From positions 62,001-126,000 of the forward strand of contig NZ_BCRT01000001.1 in assembly GCF_001552735.1 (NCBI RefSeq): a stretch of DNA of 64,000 bases. Direction: 5' to 3'. The notes beneath the pieces are model-generated. The model made no database searches. It was given only the letters and a program-made list of their open reading frames with translations, and was not told where the DNA came from. The DNA is from Sanguibacter suarezii NBRC 16159 (lineage in GTDB: Bacteria > Actinomycetota > Actinomycetes > Actinomycetales > Cellulomonadaceae). The translations under genes and the position numbers were made by a program. The first letter of the stretch is position 1; the number at the start of each line of letters is the position of its first letter. Below, piece by piece: positions 26,248 through 34,912 of the stretch.

Positions 26248-26795
26248 CCATCCAGGACACCTCCCTCGACGCGGCGCGCGAGCACCTCGCCCGGCGCCCC
26301 GAACCGCAGATCCTCACCGCCGACGAGTACAAGACCGTCTTCCGCCAGCACCCGGCCGGGGTCGCGGTGGTCACCCTGCTGGGGCCGGACGGCCACGTCG
26401 GTTTCACGGCGACGTCAGTCATCTCGGTCTCGGCCGAACCGCCGCTGATCGCCTTCTCGATCGCCTCCGGGTCCTCGTCCTGGCCCGCTCTCGCGCAGGC
26501 CACCAGCCTGGTCGTCAACTTTCTCGCCGACGACCAGGACGACGTGTCGGCGCGGTTCGCGACGTCGGGCATCGACCGGTTCGCCGCGGGCGGCTGGACC
26601 GCGCTGCCCACCGGGGAGGCGGTGCTCGACGGGGCGCTCACCTGGCTGCGCGGGACGGTGGTGCAGCGCACCCCGGTCGGGGACAGCTATCTGGTCTCGG
26701 TCCTGGCGGCGCAGTCGTCGACCCGGCCCGGCGCCCAGCCGTTGGTCTTCCACGACCGCACCTACCACCGCATCGGCGACCACACGGCGATCTGA
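26244..26795 (+). CDS. Flavin reductase (FMN-binding split-barrel) domain protein
   Basis: A 183-residue protein with the split-barrel flavin reductase pattern: FRQHPAGVAVVTLLGPDGHVGFTATSVISVSAEPPLIAFSI near residues 31-72, then VNFLADDQDDVSARFA. These enzymes use NAD(P)H to reduce FMN or FAD, or bind flavin in two-component oxygenases. ATG 26244 overlaps the upstream stop (ATGA). Finding two unrelated flavin reductases in one coupled unit suggests service to an oxygenase encoded elsewhere, for instance in sulfonate desulfonation; that link is inference. Confidence 0.85.
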   Translation: MTIQDTSLDAAREHLARRPEPQILTADEYKTVFRQHPAGVAVVTLLGPDGHVGFTATSVISVSAEPPLIAFSIASGSSSWPALAQATSLVVNFLADDQDDVSARFATSGIDRFAAGGWTALPTGEAVLDGALTWLRGTVVQRTPVGDSYLVSVLAAQSSTRPGAQPLVFHDRTYHRIGDHTAI

Positions 26796-26819
26796 GCCGT
26801 CGGTCGTCGCTGCGGAGAC

Positions 26820-26861
26820 GGCACAGGGCTGGGACCTCGGGGGAGATCCCAGCCCTGTGCC
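26820..26861 (+). terminator. Hairpin terminator after the flavin reductase pair
   Basis: 15-bp perfect stem GGCACAGGGCTGGGA/TCCCAGCCCTGTGCC with a 12-nt loop, 25 bp past the stop. No T-run. Confidence 0.8.
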
Positions 26862-26887
26862 GTGCGGGGGTGTGCGATCCTCGACGG

Positions 26888-27373
26888 ATGATCCTCACAG
26901 GCTCCCGGGTAACGCTCGAACCGATCACACCAGAGCTCGCACAGCGGATCGTCACCCGCGAGGAGCGACCCGGGGACGACTGGCACCCTGAGTACCCCTT
27001 CGTCGACGAGCTGGATCCGCTGCGGTCCCTCGCCGGGTCCTGCGAGCACGACCCCACCTTTCCCATGTACCTCGTCCGCCGAGCCTCCGACGGGCTTGCC
27101 GTCGGAGGGCTTGGCTTCTTCGGTCCGCCGGACGCGGACGGGACGGTCGAGCTCGGATACGGGCTCGTCCCCAGCGCCCGGGGCCAGGGGTTGGCGACCG
27201 ACGCGGTGACGATCGCGCTGCGCCATGCGGGGCTGTCCGGCGCGAGGACCGCCGCGGCGGACACCGACCTGAGCAACGTCGCCTCTCAGCGCGTGCTCCT
27301 CACGGCCGGCTTCACCGAGGTGGACCGCAACGACTCGACCGTCTTCTACGAACGCTCCTTGACCGTCCGGTAG
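26888..27373 (+). CDS. GNAT family N-acetyltransferase (RimJ/RimL-like)
   Basis: A 161-residue protein with a complete GNAT core. ELGYGLVPSARGQGLATDAVTIALRHA is beta4-motif A with the Q/RxxGxA acetyl-CoA loop, and SQRVLLTAGFTEVDRNDSTVFYERSL is the C-terminal motif B. The N-terminus MILTGSRVTLEPITPELA is typical of the RimJ-like subgroup. The substrate is unknown. ATG 26888 lies six bases after GATCCT, so the mRNA may be leaderless. Its 3' end overlaps the convergent nikMN 3' end by 28 bp. Confidence 0.85.
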   Translation: MILTGSRVTLEPITPELAQRIVTREERPGDDWHPEYPFVDELDPLRSLAGSCEHDPTFPMYLVRRASDGLAVGGLGFFGPPDADGTVELGYGLVPSARGQGLATDAVTIALRHAGLSGARTAAADTDLSNVASQRVLLTAGFTEVDRNDSTVFYERSLTVR

Positions 27374-28380
27374 CTGCCGGACCGATCGGAGCGCGCTGCC
27401 CCCAGCATCGCGGCGGCCAGGCCGGCCACCACGACGATCCCGAGCAGGCCGGCCAGGCCGACCGGGCTGCCGCTCGCTGCGCCGTAGTCGGCGAAGGGCA
27501 GGCCCGCGAGCGCGTGCTGGGAGGCGACGTCGAGGAAGCCGAGCTGCTCGGCTGTCGCCTCGAGACCGTCCGGGGACGACGCCGCGAAGGACGAGAGCCC
27601 GACGGCGGTGACGGCAGCGATCGCTGACAGGGCAAGAACAGCGCGGCGCGCGGGGGCCTGGACCCAGGACTGTGCGGGGCGGGGGTCGATGTGCGCGGCC
27701 CCCGGGGCGACCGCCAGCACCACGGCGATGACGCCTGCGGTGATGAGCGCCTCCCCCAGCCCGATGAGAGCGTGGACGGACAGCATCGACGCCGTCAGCT
27801 CGCCGAGCGGCACCGACACCGCGCCCCCGGCCGCGAAGAGCGCGACGAACACCGCGGCCGACGCCGGCACGCTCACCAGCGCGCCGAGCCCGGCGGCGAG
27901 CGGGGCAGAGCGCGGGGTGGAGAGTGAGGCGGAGCGAGCGGCCGACGCACCGCTCGTCGCAGCGCCGTCACGGCTGCCCGCGCCGCGCAGGTGCTGCACC
28001 GCCTGAGTCACGGCCCACCCGACCGCGACCCCGGTCACGGCCATGAGCAGCGTGTTGGTGCCCAGTGCGGTCAGTCCCCCGTCGGCGAAGAGCGTGGCCT
28101 GGACGAGCAGCACCAGCGTCACCGCGAGCATGCCGAGCCACGGCCCCACGAGCGCGGCGGCCAGCACCCCGCCCATGAGGTGCCCGCTGGTCCCGGCGGC
28201 GACGGGGTAGTTGACCATCTGCAGGGCGAAGACGACGGCGCCGGTCGCAGCGGTGAGGGCGATCCGCTGACGGGTGAGGTCCTCGCGGGAGCGGTAGGCG
28301 GCGTAGGCGATCGCCGCGCAGGCCACCGCTCCGGTCGCGGCCGAGGTGGGGTCGTTGAGCATGTGGTCGGGGACGTGCAC
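27346..28380 (-). CDS. Nickel/cobalt ECF transporter permease, NikM-NikN (CbiM-CbiN) fusion
   Basis: A 344-residue protein starting MHVPDHMLND (GTG start). The M-component's N-terminal His2/metal-site region is VHVPDH, followed by NYPVAAGTSGHLMGG and other CbiM/NikM helices. The C-terminal third has SSFAASSPDGLEATAEQLGF and a final helix, which corresponds to the NikN/CbiN-like domain. As the last gene of the urea cluster it most likely imports Ni2+ for urease. The ATPase (NikO) and T-component (NikQ) genes expected for an ECF system are absent here. CCGAAGGAGC supports the GTG start. Confidence 0.88.
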   Translation of the reverse strand: MHVPDHMLNDPTSAATGAVACAAIAYAAYRSREDLTRQRIALTAATGAVVFALQMVNYPVAAGTSGHLMGGVLAAALVGPWLGMLAVTLVLLVQATLFADGGLTALGTNTLLMAVTGVAVGWAVTQAVQHLRGAGSRDGAATSGASAARSASLSTPRSAPLAAGLGALVSVPASAAVFVALFAAGGAVSVPLGELTASMLSVHALIGLGEALITAGVIAVVLAVAPGAAHIDPRPAQSWVQAPARRAVLALSAIAAVTAVGLSSFAASSPDGLEATAEQLGFLDVASQHALAGLPFADYGAASGSPVGLAGLLGIVVVAGLAAAMLGAARSDRSGSYRTVKERS

Positions 28381-28407
28381 GGTGGAGCTCCTTCGGTGGG
28401 ACGGGTA

Positions 28408-29265
28408 TCAGGACGGCTGGCTCGGTCGAGGCTGGCTCGGTCGAGGCTGGCTTGGTCGAGGCTGGCTTGGTCGAGGCTGGCTTGGTCGAGGCTGGCTTGG
28501 TCGAGGCTGGCTTGGTGGAGGGTGCGGCACGGCAGGCGGTTCGGCAGCGCCAGGCCTGGGGGCACCGGCCACGTGGGCCAGCCACTGCCCCCACACCGCG
28601 TCGAGGGATCCCGTGTGGGCGTCGCGGCCGAGGGAGCGCACCAGCGCTCCCGGGAGGTCGAGGTCGAGGTGCGCCCGTCCCGGCGAGGGTGCGGTCGCCG
28701 GTGGACGCATGCCGAGGCAGAGGACCGAGTCGACGACGCGCTCGTCGCCGAGGATGCCTGGGGCTGTCCGTGAGGCGTCCAGCCGGAGGTCGTCCACGAG
28801 GGCGGGACGCCCGGCGAGGGTGCACCGCATCCCGGAGCGCAGGTCTCCCCCGACCTCCCCGGTGCGCCCGAGCACGAGGGTCTCGCGGAGCAGGAGGGTC
28901 GCGCCGGTGCCCAGCTCGGCGGTGGTCGCGCGGGTGACGTCGGCCCCGGCGGCCACGATGAAGGGCAGGCCCTCCCACACGAGGGTGCCGCCCGCGGCGA
29001 CCGCGATCGTCACGTCCCACGTGGCGGTGCCGCCACGGGCGTCGTAGGCGACGGTGCCGGAGGTCTCCACCACGTGGAGCCAGGCTCCCGGGCCCACGCG
29101 CACGTCGATGCGGACCGCGTCACCGGCGAGCAGCAGCGCGCCGGTGGCCACCAGCGCGACGCGCGCGCCCGTGTCGTCGCAGGACAGCACCCGCGGGCTG
29201 AGCAGCCCGGTGCTCAGCGAGCACCGGGCGCGGCCCTCCTCGACGTCCACCTCGATCCGCGTCAT
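28408..29265 (-). CDS. ureD: Urease accessory protein UreD with repetitive C-terminal tail
   Basis: UreD (UreH) is the scaffold that binds apo-urease with UreF and UreG to deliver nickel. The 285-residue product has the family body (VLSCDDTGARVALVATGALLLAGD, VVETSGTVAYDARGG, LRETLVLGRTGEVGG) up to about residue 240. The last 45 residues are Pro-rich and end in about seven SQPRP pentapeptides, encoded by a perfect 15-bp tandem repeat. A tail of this kind is unusual for UreD and is probably disordered. Its length could vary between strains without breaking the frame. It starts 5 bp after ureG and ends 27 bp before nikMN. Confidence 0.9.
   Translation of the reverse strand: MTRIEVDVEEGRARCSLSTGLLSPRVLSCDDTGARVALVATGALLLAGDAVRIDVRVGPGAWLHVVETSGTVAYDARGGTATWDVTIAVAAGGTLVWEGLPFIVAAGADVTRATTAELGTGATLLLRETLVLGRTGEVGGDLRSGMRCTLAGRPALVDDLRLDASRTAPGILGDERVVDSVLCLGMRPPATAPSPGRAHLDLDLPGALVRSLGRDAHTGSLDAVWGQWLAHVAGAPRPGAAEPPAVPHPPPSQPRPSQPRPSQPRPSQPRPSQPRPSQPRPSQPS
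28415..28519. repeat. 15-bp tandem repeat, seven units, in the 3' end of ureD
   Basis: Seven contiguous copies of GGCTGGCTTGGTCGA, with C for T at position 9 in units 1 and 2 and one G change near the end of unit 7. On the minus strand they encode SQPRP repeats. The unit is a multiple of three, so gain or loss of copies keeps the frame. Confidence 0.97.
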
Positions 29266-29270
29266 GGCAC

Positions 29271-30059
29271 TCAGGCGTGGGTGTGGTCGCGGGGCTGCGC
29301 GTGCTCGCCGTCGTGCGTGTGGTCATCGTGCGCGTGGTCGTGCCCGTGATCCTCGTCCTCGGCGTGGAAGTGCGGGGCCATCGGCCCCGGGTCCTGGGGC
29401 ACGTGGTGGCCGCCGGTGTGCGCGGCGAGCACCTCGTAGACCCAGGCCTTGAGCCGCGCGCGCGACGCTGGGTCTTCCCGGGACAGCGCGAGGACGGGCC
29501 GGCCCTCCCGAGCCGCCTCGCCGTCGGACACCATCTGGGCGACGTCCACGCCGACGTAGGGCGCGAGGTCGGTCTTGTTGACCACGAGCAGGTCCGCGCG
29601 GGCGATGCCGGGGCCGCCCTTGCGGGCCACGTCCCCGCCGCCGGCGACGTCGAGCACGAAGATCTGGGCGTCGACCAAGGCTGGGGAGAAGGTCGCGGTG
29701 AGGTTGTCGCCGCCGGACTCCACGAGCACCACGTCGAGCGGGGCGAAGTCCTCCTCGAGGTCCTCGACCGCCATGAGGTTGGCGGTGATGTCGTCGCGGA
29801 TGGCGGTGTGCGGGCAGGCGCCGGTCTCCACGGCGCGGATGCGCTCAGGGTCGAGCACCCCGGCCGAGCGCAGGAAGCGGGCGTCCTCGTCGGTGTAGAT
29901 GTCGTTGGTGATGACTCCGAGGGAGAGCTCGTCGGCGAGCTCGCGGCAGACGAGCGCGATGAGCGAGCTCTTGCCGGTGCCCACGGGACCGGCGACGCCG
30001 AGGCGGAGCGAGCGGGTGCGGACGGGCTGGGTGTCGACGGGTGCGGTGTTCTCAGGCAC
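29271..30059 (-). CDS. ureG: Urease accessory GTPase UreG with C-terminal His-rich tail
   Basis: UreG is the GTPase that drives nickel insertion into urease. The 262-residue protein has the P-loop [14 protein letters not shown] (about 21-34), [13 protein letters not shown], the metal-binding ETGACPHTA (Cys-Pro-His) and [11 protein letters not shown] for guanine recognition. After the G-domain an unusual tail of about 40 residues is rich in His and Asp ([20 protein letters not shown]). Such a tail is normally N-terminal in UreG or on UreE, which is missing from this cluster. The tail could take over UreE's nickel storage role; this is inference. The start overlaps the ureF stop by 8 bp. Confidence 0.96.
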   Translation of the reverse strand: MPENTAPVDTQPVRTRSLRLGVAGPVGTGKSSLIALVCRELADELSLGVITNDIYTDEDARFLRSAGVLDPERIRAVETGACPHTAIRDDITANLMAVEDLEEDFAPLDVVLVESGGDNLTATFSPALVDAQIFVLDVAGGGDVARKGGPGIARADLLVVNKTDLAPYVGVDVAQMVSDGEAAREGRPVLALSREDPASRARLKAWVYEVLAAHTGGHHVPQDPGPMAPHFHAEDEDHGHDHAHDDHTHDGEHAQPRDHTHA

Positions 30060-30810
30060 TGAAGAGCCTTTCTGTGGTGCGGGCGTGGTGCTCGGCCCAC
30101 TGCTCCATGAGCGGTGCGCCGTGCGCGGGGATGTGGTCGGGGTCAGTGAGGTGGGAGACCTCGGCGACGACGTCGTCGATGTCGGGGCCGGCGGCCAGCA
30201 CCCAGGTGGTGGTCTCGGCCGGGTCCACGGGCTCGAGCTTGAGGGAGGCGGCGGCGACGGTCTGGGCGTCGTCGTAGGCGACCAACCGGGCCAGGCGCAC
30301 GGCGTCGAGCCCGGCGCACGCGGCGAGGACGCCGAGCACGAGGGGCCGTGGGACTCCGGCGGCCGGGCGTGCGGTCCCGGCGACGGTCAGCGCGCCACGT
30401 CGACCCCGGGTGGGCAGGTCCTCCTCGAGGACCGCGAGCGCCGGGTGGTCCGGCCACAGCCGGCGCAGCAGCCGCAGGTAACCCCGGCCCAGCCGTTCGG
30501 AGGTCTCGCGCAGCGCCGGGCTCGGGGTGCGCGCAGCCCAGGCGGCGCGCACGTCGGCGAGGGTGGGTGCGCCGTCGGCCGCGCGGGCCGGCCCGAGCGC
30601 GACGTGGCGCGCCACGACCGCGGTCCCCGCCTCGACGCGGACCGTGGTCGCCAGCCGCGCGGCCATGTAGGCGGGCACGTCCCGGGGAGCCATCCCCGCC
30701 CGCAACGCCGGCTCCAGCCCGGCCGACTGGGTGTGCCCGCCGGTGGGCAGGCGGGCGTCGGCCAGCAGCATGAGCAGGACGTCCGGGTGGGTGCCGGTGA
30801 CCTGGTGCAT
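30052..30810 (-). CDS. ureF: Urease accessory protein UreF
   Basis: A 252-residue helical protein starting [36 protein letters not shown], the typical UreF opening with the GGxxxSxGLE motif. UreF bridges UreD and UreG and acts as fidelity factor during nickel loading. ATG 30810 shares one base with the ureC TGA (TGATG), and its own stop overlaps ureG, so urease structural and accessory genes are translated as a chain. An open frame extends upstream through ureC on another frame but has no UreF character. Confidence 0.93.
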   Translation of the reverse strand: MHQVTGTHPDVLLMLLADARLPTGGHTQSAGLEPALRAGMAPRDVPAYMAARLATTVRVEAGTAVVARHVALGPARAADGAPTLADVRAAWAARTPSPALRETSERLGRGYLRLLRRLWPDHPALAVLEEDLPTRGRRGALTVAGTARPAAGVPRPLVLGVLAACAGLDAVRLARLVAYDDAQTVAAASLKLEPVDPAETTTWVLAAGPDIDDVVAEVSHLTDPDHIPAHGAPLMEQWAEHHARTTERLFSA

Positions 30811-32525
30811 CAGAACATCGAGTAGAGCTGGGCGAGCGGCAGGCTCGCGGCGGGGGCCGGCTCGACGAGGTCGCCGTCGATGGTGATGGCGAAGGTCTCG
30901 GGGTCGATGTCGATCGCGGGGAGGGCGTCGTTGTTGCGCATCTGCGCCTTGCCCACCCCGCGGGTGTCGCCCAGCGGCAGCAGCGTCCGGGTGAGCTCGA
31001 GGCGGTCGATGAGCCCGTCGTCGAGCGCGGCCGGGGAGACGAAGGTGAAGGACACGTCCGCGCCGGTCGCGTCCGCCAGGGCCGGGCGCATGAGCACCGG
31101 CTGGGGTGAGGGGATGGAGGCGTTCGGGTCGCCGAGCGCTCCCCACACCAGCGCGCCGCCCTTCATGACGACGGAGGGACGCACCCCGAAGAACTTCGGT
31201 TCCCACAGCACGAGGTCGGCGATCTTCCCCGGCTCCACCGAGCCGATGTAGGCGTCGATCCCGTGCGCCACCGCGGGGTTGATCGTGTACTTGGCGACAT
31301 ACCGGCGGGCGCGCAGGTTGTCTGCGGGCAGCACGCCGGGACCGGGGGCCTCCAGGGCGCCGCGGCGGGCCTTCATGACGTGGGCGACCTGCCAGGTCCG
31401 GGTGATCACCTCACCGATGCGGCCCATCGCCTGGGCGTCCGAGGAGGTGATGGACATGGCACCCATGTCGTGGAGGACATCCTCGGCGGCGATGGTCGTG
31501 GCGCGGATCCGGGACTCCGCGAAGGCGAGGTCCTCGGGGACGCGGGGGTTGAGGTGGTGGCACACCATGAGCATGTCGAGGTGCTCGGCGACGGTGTTGA
31601 CGGTGTGCGGCAGGGTCGGGTTGGTCGAGCCGGGGATGACGTTGGGGTGGCTGGCGACGGTGAGGATGTCCGGGGCGTGGCCGCCGCCGGCGCCCTCGGC
31701 GTGGAAGGCGTGGATGGACCGGCCGCCGATCGCGGCGAGGGTGGACGCCACGAAGCCGGCCTCGTTGAGGGAGTCGGAGTGCAGGGCGACCTGCAGCCCC
31801 CAGTCCCCCGCGGCGGTCAGCGCCGCGTCGATCGCGGCGGGCGTGGAGCCCCAGTCCTCGTGGACCTTGTAGCCGCCCGCCCCGGCCATCGCCTGCTCGC
31901 GCAGCGCCGCCGCGCTGACGGTGTTGCCCTTGCCCAGGAGCAGCACGTTGACCGGGAGCCGGTCCAGGCTGCGGTGGATGGAGCGCAGGTGCCACGCGCC
32001 CGGGGTCACGGTGGTGGCCTTGGTGCCCTCGCTCGGGCCGGTCCCGCCTCCGATCACCGTGGTCAGGCCGGTCGCCAGGGCCTCGACGACCTGTGAGGGG
32101 GAGATGAGGTGGACGTGGGAGTCGATGCCACCGGCGGTGAGGATCTTGCCCTCGCCGCTGATCACGTCGGTGCTCGGGCCGATGTGCAGCGCCGGGTGCA
32201 CGCCGTCGGCGATGTCGGGGTTCCCGGCGCGGCCCAGGGCGACGATGCGCCCGTCGCGGATGCCGACGTCGGCCCGCACCACGCCCCACCAGTCCAGCAC
32301 GATCGCGTTGGTGATCACCGTGTCGAGGGCGCCGCCGGCGCGGGTCGTGGCGGACTGCGCCATGGACTCGCGGATGGACTTGCCCCCGCCGAAGACCGCC
32401 TCCTCGCCGCCGACCGTGCGGTCCTCCTCGATCTCGATCCACAGGTCGGTGTCGCCCAGGCGGACCTGGTCACCGGTCGTGGGTCCGTAGAGCGCCACGT
32501 ACTGGGCGCGGGGGACGTCAACCAT
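30810..32525 (-). CDS. ureC: Urease subunit alpha (catalytic)
   Basis: UreC hydrolyses urea to ammonia and carbamate at a di-nickel centre. The 571-residue protein has the nickel ligands in place: HVH (about 137-139), the carbamylated Lys220 in GYKVHEDWG, His249 (VALHSD), His275 (AFHAEG), and an Asp in the [11 protein letters not shown] region. The mobile flap Cys322 is in [22 protein letters not shown]. Length is standard. The start overlaps ureB by 8 bp. It assembles with UreA and UreB as an (ABC)3 enzyme in the cytosol. Confidence 0.98.
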   Translation of the reverse strand: MVDVPRAQYVALYGPTTGDQVRLGDTDLWIEIEEDRTVGGEEAVFGGGKSIRESMAQSATTRAGGALDTVITNAIVLDWWGVVRADVGIRDGRIVALGRAGNPDIADGVHPALHIGPSTDVISGEGKILTAGGIDSHVHLISPSQVVEALATGLTTVIGGGTGPSEGTKATTVTPGAWHLRSIHRSLDRLPVNVLLLGKGNTVSAAALREQAMAGAGGYKVHEDWGSTPAAIDAALTAAGDWGLQVALHSDSLNEAGFVASTLAAIGGRSIHAFHAEGAGGGHAPDILTVASHPNVIPGSTNPTLPHTVNTVAEHLDMLMVCHHLNPRVPEDLAFAESRIRATTIAAEDVLHDMGAMSITSSDAQAMGRIGEVITRTWQVAHVMKARRGALEAPGPGVLPADNLRARRYVAKYTINPAVAHGIDAYIGSVEPGKIADLVLWEPKFFGVRPSVVMKGGALVWGALGDPNASIPSPQPVLMRPALADATGADVSFTFVSPAALDDGLIDRLELTRTLLPLGDTRGVGKAQMRNNDALPAIDIDPETFAITIDGDLVEPAPAASLPLAQLYSMF

Positions 32526-32946
32526 GCTGGAGACCTTCTTCTCTGCGACGTGCGCCGCTGCTGCCTGGTGCGCCGCTGCCCGTGCTGCCCGCGCTGCCGG
32601 GTGACACGTCGACGTCGGCTGCGGTCTTGTCCCGCTGGATGCCCGGCACCCGGCGCAGCCCGCGCAGCGCGACGGCGTCGACGGTCGCCGAGGCCCCCGG
32701 CTCGAATCGCCGCGACGTGCCCGAGGGGATGTCGAGGCGGAAGCCGCGGGCGGCTGCGCGGTCGAAGGCGAGGGCGCTGTTGGAGTCCGGCAGGTGCAGG
32801 TGGGAGCCGATCTGCACGGGCCGGTCGCCGGTGTTCTCGATGACGAGGGTGAGGCGCTCGGCGGCCGTGCGGTCGCCGTTGAGCACGACCGGGGCGTGCG
32901 ACCCGAGCCGGATCGCCCCCGGGCCGGTGCTGGACATGCCTGCCAT
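32518..32946 (-). CDS. ureB: Urease subunit beta with C-terminal extension
   Basis: A 142-residue protein. The UreB core (residues about 8-112) includes [17 protein letters not shown]-type motifs ([21 protein letters not shown]) and [16 protein letters not shown]. The remaining 30 residues ([21 protein letters not shown]) are a low-complexity Gly/Ser/Ala tail not found in most UreB proteins, encoded by a GC-rich repetitive stretch. UreB is non-catalytic and packs against UreC. ATG 32946 (MAGMSS) gives a short normal N-terminus. It lies 10 bp after ureA and overlaps ureC. Confidence 0.95.
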   Translation of the reverse strand: MAGMSSTGPGAIRLGSHAPVVLNGDRTAAERLTLVIENTGDRPVQIGSHLHLPDSNSALAFDRAAARGFRLDIPSGTSRRFEPGASATVDAVALRGLRRVPGIQRDKTAADVDVSPGSAGSTGSGAPGSSGARRREEGLQHG

Positions 32947-32956
32947 GACGGGGCTC

Positions 32957-33259
32957 CTAGGCGATGGGGGTGTGGATGGTGACGAGCTTGCGCCCGTCCG
33001 GGAAGGTCGCCTCGACCTGGACGTCGGGCAGCATCTCGGCGACGCCGACCATGACGTCCTCACGCCGCAGGACCTCACGTCCGGCGACCATGAGGTCGGC
33101 GACGCTGCCACCGGCGCGGGCCTCTTCGATGACCCACGTGGTGAGCAGGGCGACCGTCTCGGGGTAGTTGAGCTTGACGCCGCGGGCCCTGCGGTCGCGG
33201 GCGACCATCCCGGCGACGGACAGCAGGAGCTTCTCCTGGTCGGCTGGTGACAGGTGCAT
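32957..33259 (-). CDS. ureA: Urease subunit gamma
   Basis: The 100-residue product is a standard Ure[21 protein letters not shown] at the start, [24 protein letters not shown] in the middle and a C-terminal VTIHTPIA. It is the small structural subunit, without catalytic residues. The ATG shares one base with the urtE TGA, so the urease is translationally coupled to the urea importer. This supports one long urt-ure transcript. Confidence 0.97.
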   Translation of the reverse strand: MHLSPADQEKLLLSVAGMVARDRRARGVKLNYPETVALLTTWVIEEARAGGSVADLMVAGREVLRREDVMVGVAEMLPDVQVEATFPDGRKLVTIHTPIA

Positions 33260-33951
33260 CAGATGGCCATCGCCGCGCGGACGTGATCCTCGGCGTCCAT
33301 GCCACCGCCGCCGGAGTCGACCACCCGCCCGGACTCCACGACGTGGTAGGCGTCCGCAGCACTCAGCGCGAAGCCCACGTGCTGCTCGACGAGCATGACC
33401 GACATCTCCCCGGAGTCGGTGAGCGCGACGATCGCGTCCTCGATCTCGGTGACCACGGAGGGTTGGATGCCCTCGGTCGGCTCGTCCAGCAGCAGCAGCC
33501 GCGGGCCGGTGATGAGCGCCCGGGCGATCGCGAGCTGCTGACGCTGCCCACCCGAGAGCAGCCCGGCCCGGCGGGTGAGCAGCCCGCGCAGCGCCGGGAA
33601 GAGGTCCAGGGCGGAGTCCAGGCGCGCGGCCCCGTCCTTGCGGGTGTCTGCCACGAGCTGGAGATTCTCCCGGGCGGTGAGGTCACCGAAGGACTGCTGC
33701 CCCTGCGGCACGTAGGCGAGCCCGCGGCGCACCCGTTGGAAGGTGGGCAGCGTCGTGATGTCTTCCCCGTCGAAGCTGATGGTCCCCGAGCGCGGGCGCA
33801 GCAGCCCGAGGGTGGCCCGCAGCAGCGTCGACTTCCCCGCACCGTTGTGGCCCAGCACCGCCGCCACTCCCCCGTCCGGGACGGTGAGCGAGACGTCGTA
33901 GAGCACGAGGGAGCGGCCGTAGCCGACGTGGAGGTTGCGGATCTCGAGCAT
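33259..33951 (-). CDS. urtE: Urea ABC transporter ATP-binding protein UrtE
   Basis: A 230-residue branched-chain-type (LivF-like) ATPase: Walker [21 protein letters not shown] as Q-loop, signature [15 protein letters not shown], Walker [13 protein letters not shown] and VMLVEQH as H-loop. The phrase [12 protein letters not shown] is characteristic of UrtE. ATG 33951 ([12 protein letters not shown]) lies 1 bp after the urtD stop; the upstream in-frame Arg-rich stretch is not family-like. It forms the ATPase pair with UrtD. Confidence 0.95.
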   Translation of the reverse strand: MLEIRNLHVGYGRSLVLYDVSLTVPDGGVAAVLGHNGAGKSTLLRATLGLLRPRSGTISFDGEDITTLPTFQRVRRGLAYVPQGQQSFGDLTARENLQLVADTRKDGAARLDSALDLFPALRGLLTRRAGLLSGGQRQQLAIARALITGPRLLLLDEPTEGIQPSVVTEIEDAIVALTDSGEMSVMLVEQHVGFALSAADAYHVVESGRVVDSGGGGMDAEDHVRAAMAI

Positions 33952-33952
33952 G

Positions 33953-34912
33953 TCAGGCCTCCGTCGTGGTCGTCGTCGTGGGTACGCCAGGCGCAGCAGG
34001 CAGAGCAGGCGCAGCAGCCGTGCCCGACGCCGGTCGCGACCGCCGCGCGCCACGCGCGGCCCCCGCCGTCCCCAGGTAGACCTCCTGCACCCGCGGGTCC
34101 GCCTGCACCTCGGCGTAGGTCCCCTCCGAGAGCACCGAGCCCATGTGCAGCACGGTCACCGAGGAGGCGAAGGCCCGCAGGAACTCCATGTCGTGCTCGA
34201 CGACGACCACGGTGCGCTGGTCCCCGATCCGCTGCAGCAGCAGCCCGGTCTGCTCGCGCTCGGCGTGGCTCATCCCGGCGACGGGCTCGTCGAGCAGCAG
34301 CAGGCGCGCATCCTGGACGAGCAGCATGCCGATCTCCAGCCACTGCTTCTGCCCGTGGGCGAGGATCCCGGCCTGGACGTCACGCAGGTGGGTCAGGCCG
34401 ATGGTCTCCATCGCGGCCTCGACGTTCTCCGGCGCGCTCCCCCGGCGGCGCAGCAGCTCGCGTGGGCCGCGGGCAGCGCCCGCGGCGATGTCGAGGTTCT
34501 GCAGCACGGTGAGCTCCTCGAAGACGCTCGCCGTCTGGAAGGTCCGCCCGACGCCGGCCCGCGCCACCCGGTGCACCTTGCGTCCCAGCAGCTCGGTGCC
34601 GCCGAAGCGGACGGAGCCGCTGGCCTTGGCCAGGCCGGTGATGGCGTCGACGATGGTCGTCTTGCCGGCCCCGTTGGGGCCGATGAGGAAGCGCAGGTCG
34701 CCCTGGACGACGGTGAGGTCGACGGAGTCGACGGCGACGAAGCCGTCGAACTCCACGTGCAGGCCGCGCACCTCGAGGTAGTCGTGGCGGAACCGGTCGT
34801 CGCTCGCGCCGAGCACCGCGCTCGCCGAGGCGAGGTTGATGCCGTCGCCGGCCGGCGGGGTCGCGGGGGTGGTCGCGGGAGTCGCGGGAGTCGCGGGAGT
34901 CGGGTCAGTCAT
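33953..34912 (-). CDS. urtD: Urea ABC transporter ATP-binding protein UrtD
   Basis: A 319-residue LivG-like ATPase. After a 45-residue Thr/Pro/Ala N-terminal extension (TPATPATPATT, a 9-bp DNA repeat) come Walker A GPNGAGKTTIV, VGRTFQTASVFEELTV, a signature-like LAHGQKQWLEIGMLL and Walker B LLLDEPVAGMSHAE. The HGQKQWLEIGM form of the signature is specific to UrtD. The C-terminus has another Ala/Pro/Thr-rich tail ending TTTTTTEA. Both tails are dispensable-looking additions to the domain. Start ATG 34912 overlaps urtC by 8 bp. Confidence 0.95.
   Translation of the reverse strand: MTDPTPATPATPATTPATPPAGDGINLASASAVLGASDDRFRHDYLEVRGLHVEFDGFVAVDSVDLTVVQGDLRFLIGPNGAGKTTIVDAITGLAKASGSVRFGGTELLGRKVHRVARAGVGRTFQTASVFEELTVLQNLDIAAGAARGPRELLRRRGSAPENVEAAMETIGLTHLRDVQAGILAHGQKQWLEIGMLLVQDARLLLLDEPVAGMSHAEREQTGLLLQRIGDQRTVVVVEHDMEFLRAFASSVTVLHMGSVLSEGTYAEVQADPRVQEVYLGTAGAARGARRSRPASGTAAAPALPAAPGVPTTTTTTEA

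Noticed and set aside
28415-28519. Repeats resembling a CRISPR array
   Set aside because: The units are contiguous without spacers and lie inside the ureD reading frame, so this is a coding tandem repeat.
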